DNA of 64,000 nt from an uncultured Mycobacterium sp. Its GTDB lineage: Bacteria > Actinomycetota > Actinomycetes > Mycobacteriales > Mycobacteriaceae. Made by a program: the position numbers and the translations under genes. The stretch is from assembly GCA_900078375.1 (NCBI GenBank), contig FLQS01000045.1:124001-188000 (forward strand), in the 5' to 3' direction. Of the stretch, positions 8,593 to 17,354 are shown one piece after another. The notes below the pieces were generated by a model, which ran no database searches, was not told the origin of the DNA, and saw only the letters and a list, made by a program, of their open reading frames with translations. Position 1 is the first letter of the stretch. Each line of letters starts with the position of its first letter.

Positions 8593-9636
8593 GTGAAGAC
8601 CCGCGGTTCCCGGTTTCGGGTGCTGGCGCTAGCCGTCACTTTCGGTGCGTTGGCCCTCACTCTCAGCGGGTGCAGCTGGCAGGAAGTGTTCGGCCTGGGC
8701 TGGCCCAAAGGCATTACCCCTGAGGCACACACCAACCGCGACCTGTGGGTCTGGTCGGTAATCGCAGCGTTCGCCGTCGGCATCATTGTGTGGGGTCTGA
8801 CGTTCTGGGCGATGGCGTTCCACCGCAAGAAGAAGGGCACCCCCGCCGACGCGGAGCTGCCCCGCCAGTTCGGCTACAACATGCCGCTGGAGCTGGTGCT
8901 CACGGTCGTCCCGTTCCTGATCATCTCCGTGCTCTTCTACTTCACCGTCGTCGTGCAGGAGAAGATGATGCACCGGGATCCCAATCCCGAGGTCGTCGTC
9001 GACGTCACGGCGTTCCAGTGGAACTGGAAGTTCGGCTACCAGAAGGTCGAGTTCAAGGACGGCACGCTCAACTACGACGGCGCCGACGCGGCGCGCAAGG
9101 CCGCAATGGTCTCCAAGCCCGAGGGTGTCGACGCTCACGGCGAGGAGAAGGTCGGCGCGGTGCGCGGCCTGAATCCGCAGGACCGCACCTACCTGAACTT
9201 CGACAAGATCGAAACGCTGGGCACCAGCAACGAGATCCCGGTTCTGGTGGTGCCTGCCGGCAAGCGCATCGAGTTCCAGGTCGCTTCCGCCGACGTCATC
9301 CACTCGTTCTGGGTGCCGGAGTTCCTGTTCAAGCGTGACGTCTTCCCGAACCCGCAAGCCAACCACACCGAGAACAAGTTCCAGGTCGCCGAGATCACCG
9401 AGACCGGTGCGTTCGTCGGACGCTGCGCCGAAATGTGCGGCACGTACCACTCGATGATGAACTTCGAGGTCCGGGTGGTTTCGCCCAACGACTTCAAGGC
9501 CTACCTGGAGCAGCGCATCGCCGGCAAGACCAACGCCGAGGCACTGCAGTCGATCAACCAGTCACCGGTGGCCACCACCACCCACCCGTTCGATACCCGT
9601 CGGGGCGAGCTAGTGATCCCGCAGGCGAGCAAGTAG
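8593..9636 (+). CDS. ctaC: Cytochrome c oxidase subunit II (aa3 oxidase)
   Basis: CtaC carries the CuA centre that accepts electrons from the bound diheme cytochrome c (QcrC) in the actinobacterial bcc-aa3 supercomplex. The 347-residue protein begins with a lipoprotein signal peptide whose lipobox ends LSGC (C27). Two membrane spans follow near 53-75 and 97-120, and then the periplasmic cupredoxin domain. CuA ligands are in GRCAEMCGTYHSMM: C278, C282, H286 and M289, with the upstream histidine in VIHSFWVPEF. The GTG at 8593 follows an AGGAGG site. ctaF follows after 10 bases, so they share a transcript. Confidence 0.96.
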   Translation: MKTRGSRFRVLALAVTFGALALTLSGCSWQEVFGLGWPKGITPEAHTNRDLWVWSVIAAFAVGIIVWGLTFWAMAFHRKKKGTPADAELPRQFGYNMPLELVLTVVPFLIISVLFYFTVVVQEKMMHRDPNPEVVVDVTAFQWNWKFGYQKVEFKDGTLNYDGADAARKAAMVSKPEGVDAHGEEKVGAVRGLNPQDRTYLNFDKIETLGTSNEIPVLVVPAGKRIEFQVASADVIHSFWVPEFLFKRDVFPNPQANHTENKFQVAEITETGAFVGRCAEMCGTYHSMMNFEVRVVSPNDFKAYLEQRIAGKTNAEALQSINQSPVATTTHPFDTRRGELVIPQASK

Positions 9637-9646
9637 GGGACCGCAG

Positions 9647-10066
9647 ATGCATATTGAAGCCAGGCTTTTCGAAATCCTGACCGCCTTTTTCGTCCTCGCC
9701 GCGATCGTCTACGGCTCGCTGACCGCCGTGTTCCAGTACGGCGGCGTCGAGTGGGCCGGCACCACCGCGCTGGTGCTCACCGCCGGCCTGTCGCTGATCA
9801 CCGGCACCTTCTTCCGGTTCGTCGCCCGTCGCCTGGACACCCGCCCAGAGGACTACGAGGACGCTGAAATCAGCGACGGCGCAGGGGAGTTGGGCTTCTA
9901 CGCGCCGCACAGCTGGTGGCCGATCCTGATCGCGCTGTCCTTTTCGACCGCCGCAGTCGGCGCCGCACTGTGGCTGCCCTGGCTGATCGCGGCCGGCGTG
10001 GTCTTCGTGATCGCGGCGGTGTGCGGTCTGGTGTTCGAGTACTACATCGGACCCGAGAAGCACTGA
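9647..10066 (+). CDS. ctaF: Cytochrome c oxidase subunit IV, actinobacterial type
   Basis: A 139-residue membrane subunit of the aa3 oxidase found in actinobacteria (Rv2199c type). It shows about four hydrophobic spans: 7-30, 36-58, 90-108 and 110-130. Acidic residues lie between spans two and three (DTRPEDYEDAEISDG). It has no redox ligands and is thought to stabilise the complex. It sits 10 bases after ctaC, matching the conserved ctaC-ctaF pair; the remaining oxidase and bcc genes are in the convergent ctaE-qcrCAB operon just downstream. Confidence 0.93.
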   Translation: MHIEARLFEILTAFFVLAAIVYGSLTAVFQYGGVEWAGTTALVLTAGLSLITGTFFRFVARRLDTRPEDYEDAEISDGAGELGFYAPHSWWPILIALSFSTAAVGAALWLPWLIAAGVVFVIAAVCGLVFEYYIGPEKH

Positions 10067-10241
10067 ACGCCTCAGCGAAGGTCACAATCGAGACATCACT
10101 TCGCGCCAACGGTGTGCTGCGTTCTGCCCGGCCCGCCCGGTTGGGTAGGGTCTTGCCAGGGCAACGGGAGCCGTCGGCGCGCTGCGTGCCAGTCCTTGGC
10201 CCGCGTGCCGCGGTGATGTAGTCGAAAGAGGACAGGCGAGC

Positions 10242-11063
10242 ATGAGCGGGCCGAATCCGCCGGATGAGGAGTCGGGCGACCGGGGTGAGACACCCACCGG
10301 TACCGGCTTTGAGGCCTATTCCGCGCCGGAAGCCGAGCAGTACACCGCAGGCCCCTTTGTCGCGCCCGACCCCGCGCTCTACGACTACGACACCTATGAC
10401 GCGGGTACCGAATACATCGACGAGGCCCAGCCGCCCAGGTGGCCGTGGGTAGTCGGGATCACCGCGATCGTGGCGGCTATCGCGCTGGTGGTTTCGGTGT
10501 CGCTGCTGGTGACCAACACCGACACCAATAAGCTGGCCACCCCGGCGACCACCACGACCGTCAAACCGCCGCCGGTGCAGGACGAGATCATCACGACCAC
10601 CCCGCCAGCGCCGCCACCGCCCCCGCCGGTGACGACCGAGGAGCCGCCACCGCCGCCCCCCGAGACGGTGACGGTGACAACCGAACCCCCACCGCCACCA
10701 CCACCCCCGCCAGCGACGACGGAGGCACCACCACCCGTGACCACAACGACGGCCCCGCCGCCCCCGACCACCACGACCACGACGCCGGCCGGCCCGCGTC
10801 AGGTGACCTATTCGATCACCGGGACCAAGGCTCCGGGTGACATCATCTCGGTGACCTACGTCGACGCCTCGGGCCGCCAACGCACCCAGCGCAACGTCTA
10901 CATCCCGTGGTCGCTGACGGTGACACCGATCTCGCAGTCCGATGTCGGCTCGGTGCAGGCGTCCAGCTTGTTCCTGGTCAGCAGGCTGAACTGTTCGATC
11001 ACGACCAGCGACGGCGTGGTGTTGTCGTCCAATCAGAACAACGCCGCGCAGACTAGTTGCTGA
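10242..11063 (+). CDS. mmpS3: MmpS-family membrane protein with a long Pro/Thr-rich linker
   Basis: A 273-residue MmpS3-type protein. The N-terminus (1-65) is acidic and probably cytoplasmic, and one membrane span runs about 68-90. A striking Pro/Thr-rich linker at about 105-190 is made of repeated PPP and TTT runs, and the C-terminal MmpS fold (about 190-273) begins RQVTYSITGTKAPGDIISV. The linker could reach through the cell wall. MmpS proteins usually act with MmpL lipid exporters, but no mmpL is nearby. The 175 bases between ctaF and this gene may carry its promoter; TAGGGT near 10145 is a possible -10. It overlaps the next gene by one base. Confidence 0.9.
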   Translation: MSGPNPPDEESGDRGETPTGTGFEAYSAPEAEQYTAGPFVAPDPALYDYDTYDAGTEYIDEAQPPRWPWVVGITAIVAAIALVVSVSLLVTNTDTNKLATPATTTTVKPPPVQDEIITTTPPAPPPPPPVTTEEPPPPPPETVTVTTEPPPPPPPPPATTEAPPPVTTTTAPPPPTTTTTTPAGPRQVTYSITGTKAPGDIISVTYVDASGRQRTQRNVYIPWSLTVTPISQSDVGSVQASSLFLVSRLNCSITTSDGVVLSSNQNNAAQTSC

Positions 11064-11776
11064 TGACGCGCGAATCAGAGCTCCCGCTGGCCGGGACAAC
11101 GGAGGAAGATCGGCGATCGCCGCAGACGGTGGACCGCCTGCTGGTCGGTGTGTGCGGTGCGATCTGGCTGGTGCTACTGGCCGTGACGGTCATTGCGATC
11201 GTCGCGCTGGTCGACATGAGCCGCGGCCACATCGCGGGGAACGACGCCTCGCGCACCCCGTGGCTGCTGTACAGCATCATCGCGGTGTCGGCGTTGATCA
11301 TCGTCGGCGCGATCCCGCTGCTGATCCGGGCCAGGCGTACCGCGCTGGCGGATGCGCGGCTGGCGCCCTTCGAACCACCCAAGACGCCGGCCTCGCCGCG
11401 CCCCAGCACGGCTTCAGCGGCCCCGGTGCGCGGCGCAGAGCCGCCGACGGAGAAGCTGAAGGTATTCGGCTCGACGGTGGACCCCTTCGAGCGCTACCAG
11501 CCCGACTTCGCCCAGTCATCGGCGTCCCGGCGGGCCGATCCGCTGATCCCGGCGACCGAGCTCGACCGGCTCTGGCTGCGTTGCACGGCCATGCTGGGCG
11601 GGGCGATCGGCCTTGCGCTGGTCGGGGTGTCGACCGCGACTTATCTGCTGGCGGTGGACAACGACAGCGCGGCCTGGGTGGCACTCGGTCTGGCCGCAGT
11701 CGTCACGATCGCCATGCCGGCCATCCCGGTGACCTACCTGCGCCAGCTGCACGGCGCGGTGGAGGAGACGGAGTAA
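11063..11776 (+). CDS. DUF2561-type membrane protein (Rv2197c-like)
   Basis: A 237-residue protein with four predicted membrane spans in two pairs: about 28-52 and 68-92, then 172-196 and 203-225. The pairs are separated by an ~80-residue hydrophilic loop rich in Pro, Ala and Ser. The ATG at 11063 overlaps the mmpS3 TGA by one base, so it is chosen over a TTG six bases upstream. The gene order mmpS3 then this gene then qcrB matches M. tuberculosis Rv2198c-Rv2197c-qcrB. No catalytic motif is visible. Its place between oxidase and bcc genes is conserved, but a respiratory role is unproven here. Confidence 0.85.
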   Translation: MTRESELPLAGTTEEDRRSPQTVDRLLVGVCGAIWLVLLAVTVIAIVALVDMSRGHIAGNDASRTPWLLYSIIAVSALIIVGAIPLLIRARRTALADARLAPFEPPKTPASPRPSTASAAPVRGAEPPTEKLKVFGSTVDPFERYQPDFAQSSASRRADPLIPATELDRLWLRCTAMLGGAIGLALVGVSTATYLLAVDNDSAAWVALGLAAVVTIAMPAIPVTYLRQLHGAVEETE

Positions 11777-11819
11777 ATCTCGCGATCGATGGCCTCCACA
11801 ATGAAATCGATGCCTCCAC

Positions 11820-11863
11820 AACGAAAGAACCCCCGAGCCTCGCGGCCCGGGGGTTCTTTCGTT
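11820..11863. terminator. Bidirectional intrinsic terminator
   Basis: Perfect 16-base arms at 11820-11835 and 11848-11863 around a 12-base loop, with A/T-rich outer ends (AACGAAAG and CTTTCGTT), so a U-rich stretch follows the stem on either strand. It lies between the convergent Rv2197c-like gene (ends 11776) and qcrB (ends 11869) and should stop both transcripts. Confidence 0.9.
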
Positions 11864-11868
11864 GACTG

Positions 11869-13545
11869 CTAGTGCTGGCCGTTGCCGCTTCCGTTGCCGT
11901 TCGACTCAGCGTCCTGCCATTCGCGCAGTGCGGTGAGCGCCCGGTGCTCGGAGGCGTGTGCGGCCTCGTTGAGCGCGGCATCCTCGGATGCGGGGTCCGC
12001 AGTGAGGAAGCTGCCGTGGCCGGTCTTGCCGCCGGACCCCAGCTTGTTCATCCGCTTGGGCAACGCCGCGCCGGCGTATTCCAGCGGGATCGGGTGGCCG
12101 TGGTCGTCGACCGGGCCCAGCGGCTGGTGCAGCTCGATGTAGGCGCCGTGCGGCAGCCGCTTGATGATGCCGGTCTCGATGCCGTGCTCGAGCACGTCGC
12201 GGTCGCTGCGCTGCAGCCCGACCGCCCACCGGTAGGCGATGAAGAAGATCAGCGGCGGCAACACCAGCGAGCCGATGCGGCCGATCCACGTCGTCGCGTT
12301 CAGCGAGATGTGGAACTTCAGCGCGATGACGTCGTTCATGGCGGCCAGCGTCCAGACCATGTACAGCGAGATCGCCATGGCGCCGATCGCGGTGCGCGTC
12401 GGAGCGTCACGCGGGCGCTGCAGCAGGTTGTGGTGCGCGTTGTCCCCGGTGAACTTCTTCTCCAGGAACGGATACGCGATCAAGAGTCCGAACACGATGC
12501 CCATGGACATCGCGACCCAGAATGCCGCGGGGATGGTGTGGTGCCAGAAGTACAGCTCCCACGGCGGGAAGATACGGGCCAGGCCTTCCGTCCACATCAT
12601 GTAGAAGTCGGGCTGGCTGCCCGCCGACACCTGGGACGGCTTGTAGGGGCCGAGCTGCCAGATCGGGTTGATCTGCAGCAGACCGCCCATCAGGCCCAGA
12701 ATGCCGGTGGTCAGCGCGAAGAACGCGCCGGACTTCACCGCGAACACCGGCATGACGCGGACGCCGACGACGTTCTTCTCGGTGCGCCCGGGGCCGGGGA
12801 ACTGGGTGTGCTTCTGGAACCACACCAGCGCCATGTGAGCACCGATGAGCGCCAGGATGATTCCCGGGATCAGCAGGATGTGCAGTGCGTACATCCGGGG
12901 GAGCATGGTGCCCACCACGCTGCACTGGTAGCCGACGCCGCCGCAGGGGAAGTCGCCACCGAAAAGTGCCCAGTGCAACCAGGTCCCGACGATCGGCACG
13001 CTCATCGTGATGGACGACAGCGCTGCGCGCAGGCCGATACCGGAGAGCAGGTCGTCGGGCAGCGAGTAACCGAAGTAGCCCTCGAACATGGCCAGGATCA
13101 GCAGCAGCGAACCGATCACCCAGTTGGCCTCGCGGGGCCGCCGGAAGGCGCCGGTGAAGAAGATGCGTGCCAGGTGCACCATGATCGCCGCGGCGAACAG
13201 CAGCGCTGCCCAGTGGTGGACCTGCCGTACGAACAGGCCGCCGCGGACCTCGAAGCTGATGTCGAGCGCGGACGCGAACGCCTTGGACATCTCGACGCCC
13301 CGAAGGGGTTGGTAGACACCCTGATACGTCACGTCGGCCATCGACGGGTCGAAGAACAGCGAGAGGTACACACCGGTCAGCAGCAGCACGATGAAGCTGT
13401 ACAAGGCGATCTCGCCCAGCAGGAACGACCAGTGCGTGGGGAAGACCTTGTTCAGGATTCCGCGCCGGACCGCCGCCGACGGGTGGTAACGCGAATCGAT
13501 CGCGTCGCCTTGTTTGGCCAGGGCATCAGCGAGTTTCGGACTCAT
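11869..13545 (-). CDS. qcrB: Cytochrome bc1 (bcc) complex cytochrome b subunit
   Basis: QcrB holds the two b hemes and the quinol oxidation and reduction sites of the bcc complex. The 558-residue protein has the four-helix heme core with QVHHWAALLF, LHWALFGGDFP and MYALHILLIPG. It also has the Qo-site region GPYKPSQVSAGSQPDF and the long C-terminal extension of actinobacterial QcrB. T319 in MMWTEGLARI is the position matching M. tuberculosis T313, where telacebec resistance arises. An insertion of about ten residues with two cysteines (C201, C208) follows GGDFP and is not in the tuberculosis protein as I remember it. The ATG overlaps the qcrA stop by four bases, ending the ctaE-qcrC-qcrA-qcrB operon. 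Confidence 0.95.
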   Translation of the reverse strand: MSPKLADALAKQGDAIDSRYHPSAAVRRGILNKVFPTHWSFLLGEIALYSFIVLLLTGVYLSLFFDPSMADVTYQGVYQPLRGVEMSKAFASALDISFEVRGGLFVRQVHHWAALLFAAAIMVHLARIFFTGAFRRPREANWVIGSLLLILAMFEGYFGYSLPDDLLSGIGLRAALSSITMSVPIVGTWLHWALFGGDFPCGGVGYQCSVVGTMLPRMYALHILLIPGIILALIGAHMALVWFQKHTQFPGPGRTEKNVVGVRVMPVFAVKSGAFFALTTGILGLMGGLLQINPIWQLGPYKPSQVSAGSQPDFYMMWTEGLARIFPPWELYFWHHTIPAAFWVAMSMGIVFGLLIAYPFLEKKFTGDNAHHNLLQRPRDAPTRTAIGAMAISLYMVWTLAAMNDVIALKFHISLNATTWIGRIGSLVLPPLIFFIAYRWAVGLQRSDRDVLEHGIETGIIKRLPHGAYIELHQPLGPVDDHGHPIPLEYAGAALPKRMNKLGSGGKTGHGSFLTADPASEDAALNEAAHASEHRALTALREWQDAESNGNGSGNGQH

Positions 13546-14696
13546 GATGTGCGCTCCCAGAATGCGGGTCCGACGGGTTCGGCGAAGTCGCCGTTGGCGA
13601 CCAGATACCCGTCCTGGTTAATCGTGATCGGCAACTGCGCCAACGCGCGCGCTGCCGGACCGAAGATCGGCCGTGCGAAATGCAGTGCGTCGAACTGCGA
13701 TTGGTGGCACGGGCACAGAATCCGGTAGGTCTGCTGCTCGTACAGCGAGGCCGGGCAGCCCAGGTGCGAGCAGACCTTCGTGTAGGCGAACAGGTCGCCG
13801 AAGTTGAAGCTCTCCTGGCCCGCACGCTTGACAACCTTGCCCATGTCGACCGGCTTGATGCGGATCAGCATCACCGGGTTGCGCACGCCCATCGCGATTT
13901 CCGACAGCCGCTCGTGGCTTTCGACGGTGGTGCCGTCGCCGTCGCTCTCACGCCACGGGAACACCGTCTCCATGCCGCCGGCGTCGAGGTCCTCGGGCCG
14001 CAGCCGGACGAATGGTGACTGGCCCGGAAGACCGGTTGCCCGGGCGAGGTAGATGGTCTCGCCGGTGAACCGTGGGGTCCAGCCCGACGTCCACAGCACG
14101 GCCTTCTTGCCCTCGGCCGTAGGAACCACCGGCTTCCACGGATTCTTGATCAGGCCGCCGATGAAGGCCACTAGCGTGCCCGCGCCGAATGCACCGAGCC
14201 CGATGCCCAGCGACAGCCCAACCAGCTTGCGCCGCTTGATCGTCGAACCCTCGAGCGCATCGGTGAGGTTGGCCACCACGGTCTTGCGCTCGATCTCCGG
14301 GGAGCGACCGTCGTGGCGGTCCTGGACGGTGATCTCTTCGGGGATGAACTTCTTCTGGTAGAGCACCGCGCCGATGCCGATCGCCAGGATCGACATCCCG
14401 AAGGTCAACCCGTACAGCGGGGTGGCGAAGTCGGCCAGTGAGGTCTCGTTCGAGCCGTCCCACTGCCACGGCCAGAAGATGAACACCAGCAGCAGGGCCA
14501 GACCGAAGAAGCCGCCCAGCAGCAGCCAGCCGGCCACCAGGCGCTCGGCGCGCTTCTCTGCTTTGGTGCCCTCGACGGGCCAGCGCGGCTCCTTGAGGAT
14601 GATGTCGACGCCGTCGAGCTTGCCGCCGAGCTCGAGGAGCTCCTCGCGTGACATCGCTGCGAGCTGTTCGTCGCTCGGCCGATTCACGTCACTCAT
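13542..14696 (-). CDS. qcrA: Rieske iron-sulfur subunit of the bcc complex
   Basis: QcrA takes electrons from quinol in QcrB and passes them to the diheme cytochrome QcrC. The 384-residue protein has three N-terminal membrane spans (about 60-80, 93-112 and 160-182), the actinobacterial arrangement, followed by the periplasmic Rieske domain. Cluster ligands are C309, H311, C328 and H331 in CSHLGCP and CPCHQSQFD, with C314 and C330 as the likely disulfide pair. The ATG at 14696 overlaps the qcrC stop (ATGA) and is preferred over a start seven codons upstream. It also overlaps qcrB by four bases. Confidence 0.95.
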   Translation of the reverse strand: MSDVNRPSDEQLAAMSREELLELGGKLDGVDIILKEPRWPVEGTKAEKRAERLVAGWLLLGGFFGLALLLVFIFWPWQWDGSNETSLADFATPLYGLTFGMSILAIGIGAVLYQKKFIPEEITVQDRHDGRSPEIERKTVVANLTDALEGSTIKRRKLVGLSLGIGLGAFGAGTLVAFIGGLIKNPWKPVVPTAEGKKAVLWTSGWTPRFTGETIYLARATGLPGQSPFVRLRPEDLDAGGMETVFPWRESDGDGTTVESHERLSEIAMGVRNPVMLIRIKPVDMGKVVKRAGQESFNFGDLFAYTKVCSHLGCPASLYEQQTYRILCPCHQSQFDALHFARPIFGPAARALAQLPITINQDGYLVANGDFAEPVGPAFWERTS

Positions 14697-15535
14697 GATG
14701 ATCTCGCTCCGATCCACAGCGCCGCCGCGATGGCGGCGACCATGCCGATAATCCAGATCGCCATACCTTCGGACGACGGTCCGAAGCCACCGAGGCCGTA
14801 GCCGCCGGGATCCGGCGCGCGGGTCGCCATCCGGACATAGGCGATGACGTCGCGCTTCTCCTCGGGCGAGAGCTGGCGGTCACCGAACTTGGGCATGTTC
14901 TGCGGACCGGTCAGCATCGCGGTGTAGATCTGCGCGGGGGTAGCGGGCTCGAGTTCGGGCGCGAACTTGCCGGACGACAGCGCCCCGCCCTTGCCGGTGA
15001 AGTTGTGGCACGAGGCGCAGTTGAGCCGGAACAGGTCACCGCCGCGGGCGACGTCGTTGCCGAGCAGCGAGTGGTCGGCGACCTGGCCGTTGGCGTCCCG
15101 CGGAATGAGCGGGCCGCCGCCGTTGGCCTGGACGTAGGCGCCGAGCGCATCGATCTGGGCCTCGTCGAAGATCGGATCTTTGCGCGGGGCCTGGGCTTCA
15201 CCGCGCATCGCGGGCATCCGGCCGGTGGAGACCTGGAAATACACCGCGGCTTCGCCGACGCCGACCAGGCTGGGGCCGCGGCCCTGTACGCCCTGGAGAT
15301 TGGTGCCGTGGCAGCTGATGCACGAGGTGTCGAACAGCTGCTTACCGGTGCGCAGCAGGGCCGACTGCGATTCGTCGGCGACCGCGACCTGCGGTGTGGG
15401 CGTCAGCGTGGCGGCCAGGCCGCCGGCGACACCGAGGCCGACCAGCAGCAGCACCGCGCCGGTCAGGCGGCGACGAAGTCGACGACGCGACTTGTCGCTC
15501 ATCGGTGCCTTCACCCGCGCCGATCTCTTGAGCAT
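14693..15535 (-). CDS. qcrC: Diheme cytochrome c subunit of the bcc complex
   Basis: QcrC relays electrons from the Rieske protein directly to CuA of CtaC, so no soluble cytochrome c is needed. The 280-residue protein has a basic N-terminus and a hydrophobic span at about 25-43. Two heme-binding sites follow, CISCH (72-76) and CASCH (173-177), with methionine-containing stretches STGRMPAM and GPQNMPKF as likely axial ligands. A C-terminal anchor runs about 256-276. The ATG at 15535 follows a GAGAAGGGG ribosome-binding site with 7-base spacing. A longer frame to 15988 overlaps ctaE and is not used. It is 11 bases from the ctaE stop. Confidence 0.95.
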   Translation of the reverse strand: MLKRSARVKAPMSDKSRRRLRRRLTGAVLLLVGLGVAGGLAATLTPTPQVAVADESQSALLRTGKQLFDTSCISCHGTNLQGVQGRGPSLVGVGEAAVYFQVSTGRMPAMRGEAQAPRKDPIFDEAQIDALGAYVQANGGGPLIPRDANGQVADHSLLGNDVARGGDLFRLNCASCHNFTGKGGALSSGKFAPELEPATPAQIYTAMLTGPQNMPKFGDRQLSPEEKRDVIAYVRMATRAPDPGGYGLGGFGPSSEGMAIWIIGMVAAIAAALWIGARSS

Positions 15536-15546
15536 CGAACCCCTTC

Positions 15547-16158
15547 TCATCGGATGAAGTAGATCGTCGCGAACAGGGCGATCCACACGATGTCGACGAA
15601 GTGCCAGTAGTAGGACACGACGATGGCCGCAGTCGCCTGAGCGGGCGTGAACTTGCTCATCGTCGTGCGCAACAGAAGAAGAACGAAGGCGACCAGACCG
15701 CCGATGACATGCAGGCCGTGGAAGCCGGTCGCGAGGTAGAACACGCTGCCATAGGAGCTGCCCGCGATGGTCGTGCCGTGCGTGGCCAGGTGGTAGTACT
15801 CGTAGGCCTGGCCGGCGACGAAGAAGGCGCCCATCGCCAGGGTGATCAGGTACCAGCGGCGCAGCCCGTAGACGTCGCCGCGCTCGGCCGCGAACACACC
15901 CATCTGGCAGGTGAACGAGGACGCGATCAGCACCAGGGTCACCGGAACCGCCTGATACAGGTTCAGTTCCGTCGGCGGCGGCGGCCATACTCCACCGGCC
16001 TGAGCGCGGGCAGTGAAGTACATCGCGAACAGTCCAGCAAAGAACATCAACTCACTGGAAAGCCACACGATGGTGCCAACACTGACCATGTTCGGCCGGT
16101 TCAGCGAATGTACGCGCGATGTGATCGCAGTTCCCGAGGTGCCAACAGCGCTCGTCAC
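15547..16158 (-). CDS. ctaE: Cytochrome c oxidase subunit III
   Basis: CtaE is the core subunit III of the aa3 oxidase. The 203-residue protein is the short five-helix form, with SSELMFFAGLFAMYF, a QAYEYYHLATHG segment, GFHGLHVIGG and the C-terminal YYWHFVDIVWIALF typical of the family. It starts with GTG at 16158. Upstream there is no clear ribosome-binding site, and a CATACT hexamer lies about 12 bases before the start on its strand, so a leaderless transcript is possible. It begins the ctaE-qcrC-qcrA-qcrB operon and is divergent from trpD across 113 bases. Confidence 0.95.
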   Translation of the reverse strand: MTSAVGTSGTAITSRVHSLNRPNMVSVGTIVWLSSELMFFAGLFAMYFTARAQAGGVWPPPPTELNLYQAVPVTLVLIASSFTCQMGVFAAERGDVYGLRRWYLITLAMGAFFVAGQAYEYYHLATHGTTIAGSSYGSVFYLATGFHGLHVIGGLVAFVLLLLRTTMSKFTPAQATAAIVVSYYWHFVDIVWIALFATIYFIR

Positions 16159-16271
16159 ATCAAGAAGTATGACGCTTTGTAGTTGTTGAGGTACAGCCAG
16201 GGGCCGAATTAGTCAGAACTGTCGGTGAACTCCGGCTGTGGAGTGCCCCGGCGGCATGGGAATATCGGCGC

Positions 16272-17354
16272 GTGACTCACCCCGCTTCTCAGCCCGGCGC
16301 AGACGCGCCGACATCGTCATGGCCGCAGGTCCTGGACCGCTTGACGGCCAGCGTGGAACTCGAACCGGGGCAGGCGAGCTGGGCGATGGACCAGATCATG
16401 ACCGGGGTCGCGACGCCGGCGCAGATCGCCGCCTTCGGCGTGTCGATGAAGATGAAGCGCCCGACGCCGGCCGAGGTGCGTGAGTTGGCCGACACGATGC
16501 TGCGTTACGCGCGCATGGTGCCCACCGATGTCATCGGCACCGACACCGTCGACATCGTCGGCACCGGCGGCGATCGCGCCAATACCGTGAACCTCTCGAC
16601 GATGGCGGCGATCGTGGTCGCCGCCGCCGGAGTGCCGGTGGTCAAGCACGGCAATCGCGCGGCGTCTTCCAAGAGTGGCGGGGCCGACATGCTCGAGGCG
16701 CTCGGTGTGCGCATCGATCTGGGGCCCGACGAGGTGGCCCGCAGCGTGCAAGAGGTGGGCATCGGGTTCTGCTTCGCGCCGGTGTTCCACCCGTCCTACA
16801 AGTTCGCCGGACCGCCGCGCCGCGAGATCGGCGTGCCGACGGTCTTCAATCTGCTTGGGCCGCTGACCAATCCGGCCAGCCCACGGGCGGGGCTGATCGG
16901 TTGTGCGTTCGGCGATCTGGCCGAGGTGATGGCCGGGGTGTTCGCCGCGCGGCGCTGCAGTGTGCTGGTGGTGCACGGCGACGACGGTCTCGACGAGCTG
17001 ACCACCACGACCACCAGCACCATCTGGCGGGTCCAGGCCGGCACCATCGACAAGCTCACGTTCGACCCGCTGGGATTCGGTTTCGCCCGGGCCCGCATCG
17101 AGGAACTGGTGGGCGGGGAGGCCGAGGAGAACGCCCAGGAGGCGCGCACTGTGCTCGGCGGTGCGCAGGGACCCGTGCGCGACGCGGTGATCCTCAACGC
17201 GGCCGGCGCGATGGTGGCCCACAGCGGGCTATCCAGCCACGCCGAATGGCTGCCGTCCTGGGAGGAGGGGCTGGCCCGCGCCGCCGAGGCGATCGACTCC
17301 GGTGCGGCCGAGCAGCTCCTCGCGCGTTGGGTGCGGTTCACCCAGCAGCTCTGA
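16272..17354 (+). CDS. trpD: Anthranilate phosphoribosyltransferase
   Basis: TrpD transfers phosphoribose from PRPP to anthranilate, the second committed step of tryptophan synthesis. The 360-residue protein carries the PRPP-binding loop GTGGDRANTVNLST near 97-110. It also has KHGNRAASSKSGGADMLEALG-type residues near 126-146 and the anthranilate-channel segment PVFHPSYKFAGPPRREIG. Start is GTG at 16272. It is isolated from other trp genes, as in M. tuberculosis (Rv2192c). Its final 126 bases are overlapped on the opposite strand by the end of the nuclease gene. Confidence 0.95.
   Translation: MTHPASQPGADAPTSSWPQVLDRLTASVELEPGQASWAMDQIMTGVATPAQIAAFGVSMKMKRPTPAEVRELADTMLRYARMVPTDVIGTDTVDIVGTGGDRANTVNLSTMAAIVVAAAGVPVVKHGNRAASSKSGGADMLEALGVRIDLGPDEVARSVQEVGIGFCFAPVFHPSYKFAGPPRREIGVPTVFNLLGPLTNPASPRAGLIGCAFGDLAEVMAGVFAARRCSVLVVHGDDGLDELTTTTTSTIWRVQAGTIDKLTFDPLGFGFARARIEELVGGEAEENAQEARTVLGGAQGPVRDAVILNAAGAMVAHSGLSSHAEWLPSWEEGLARAAEAIDSGAAEQLLARWVRFTQQL

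Noticed and set aside
10560..10790. GC-rich CCG/ACC repeats in mmpS3 as a possible CRISPR or minisatellite
   Set aside because: They are irregular Pro and Thr codon runs inside a coding linker, with no spacer structure.
11872..13728. A 618-codon plus-strand open frame opposite qcrB
   Set aside because: Shadow of qcrB; His/Gln/Arg-rich, no start context or motif.
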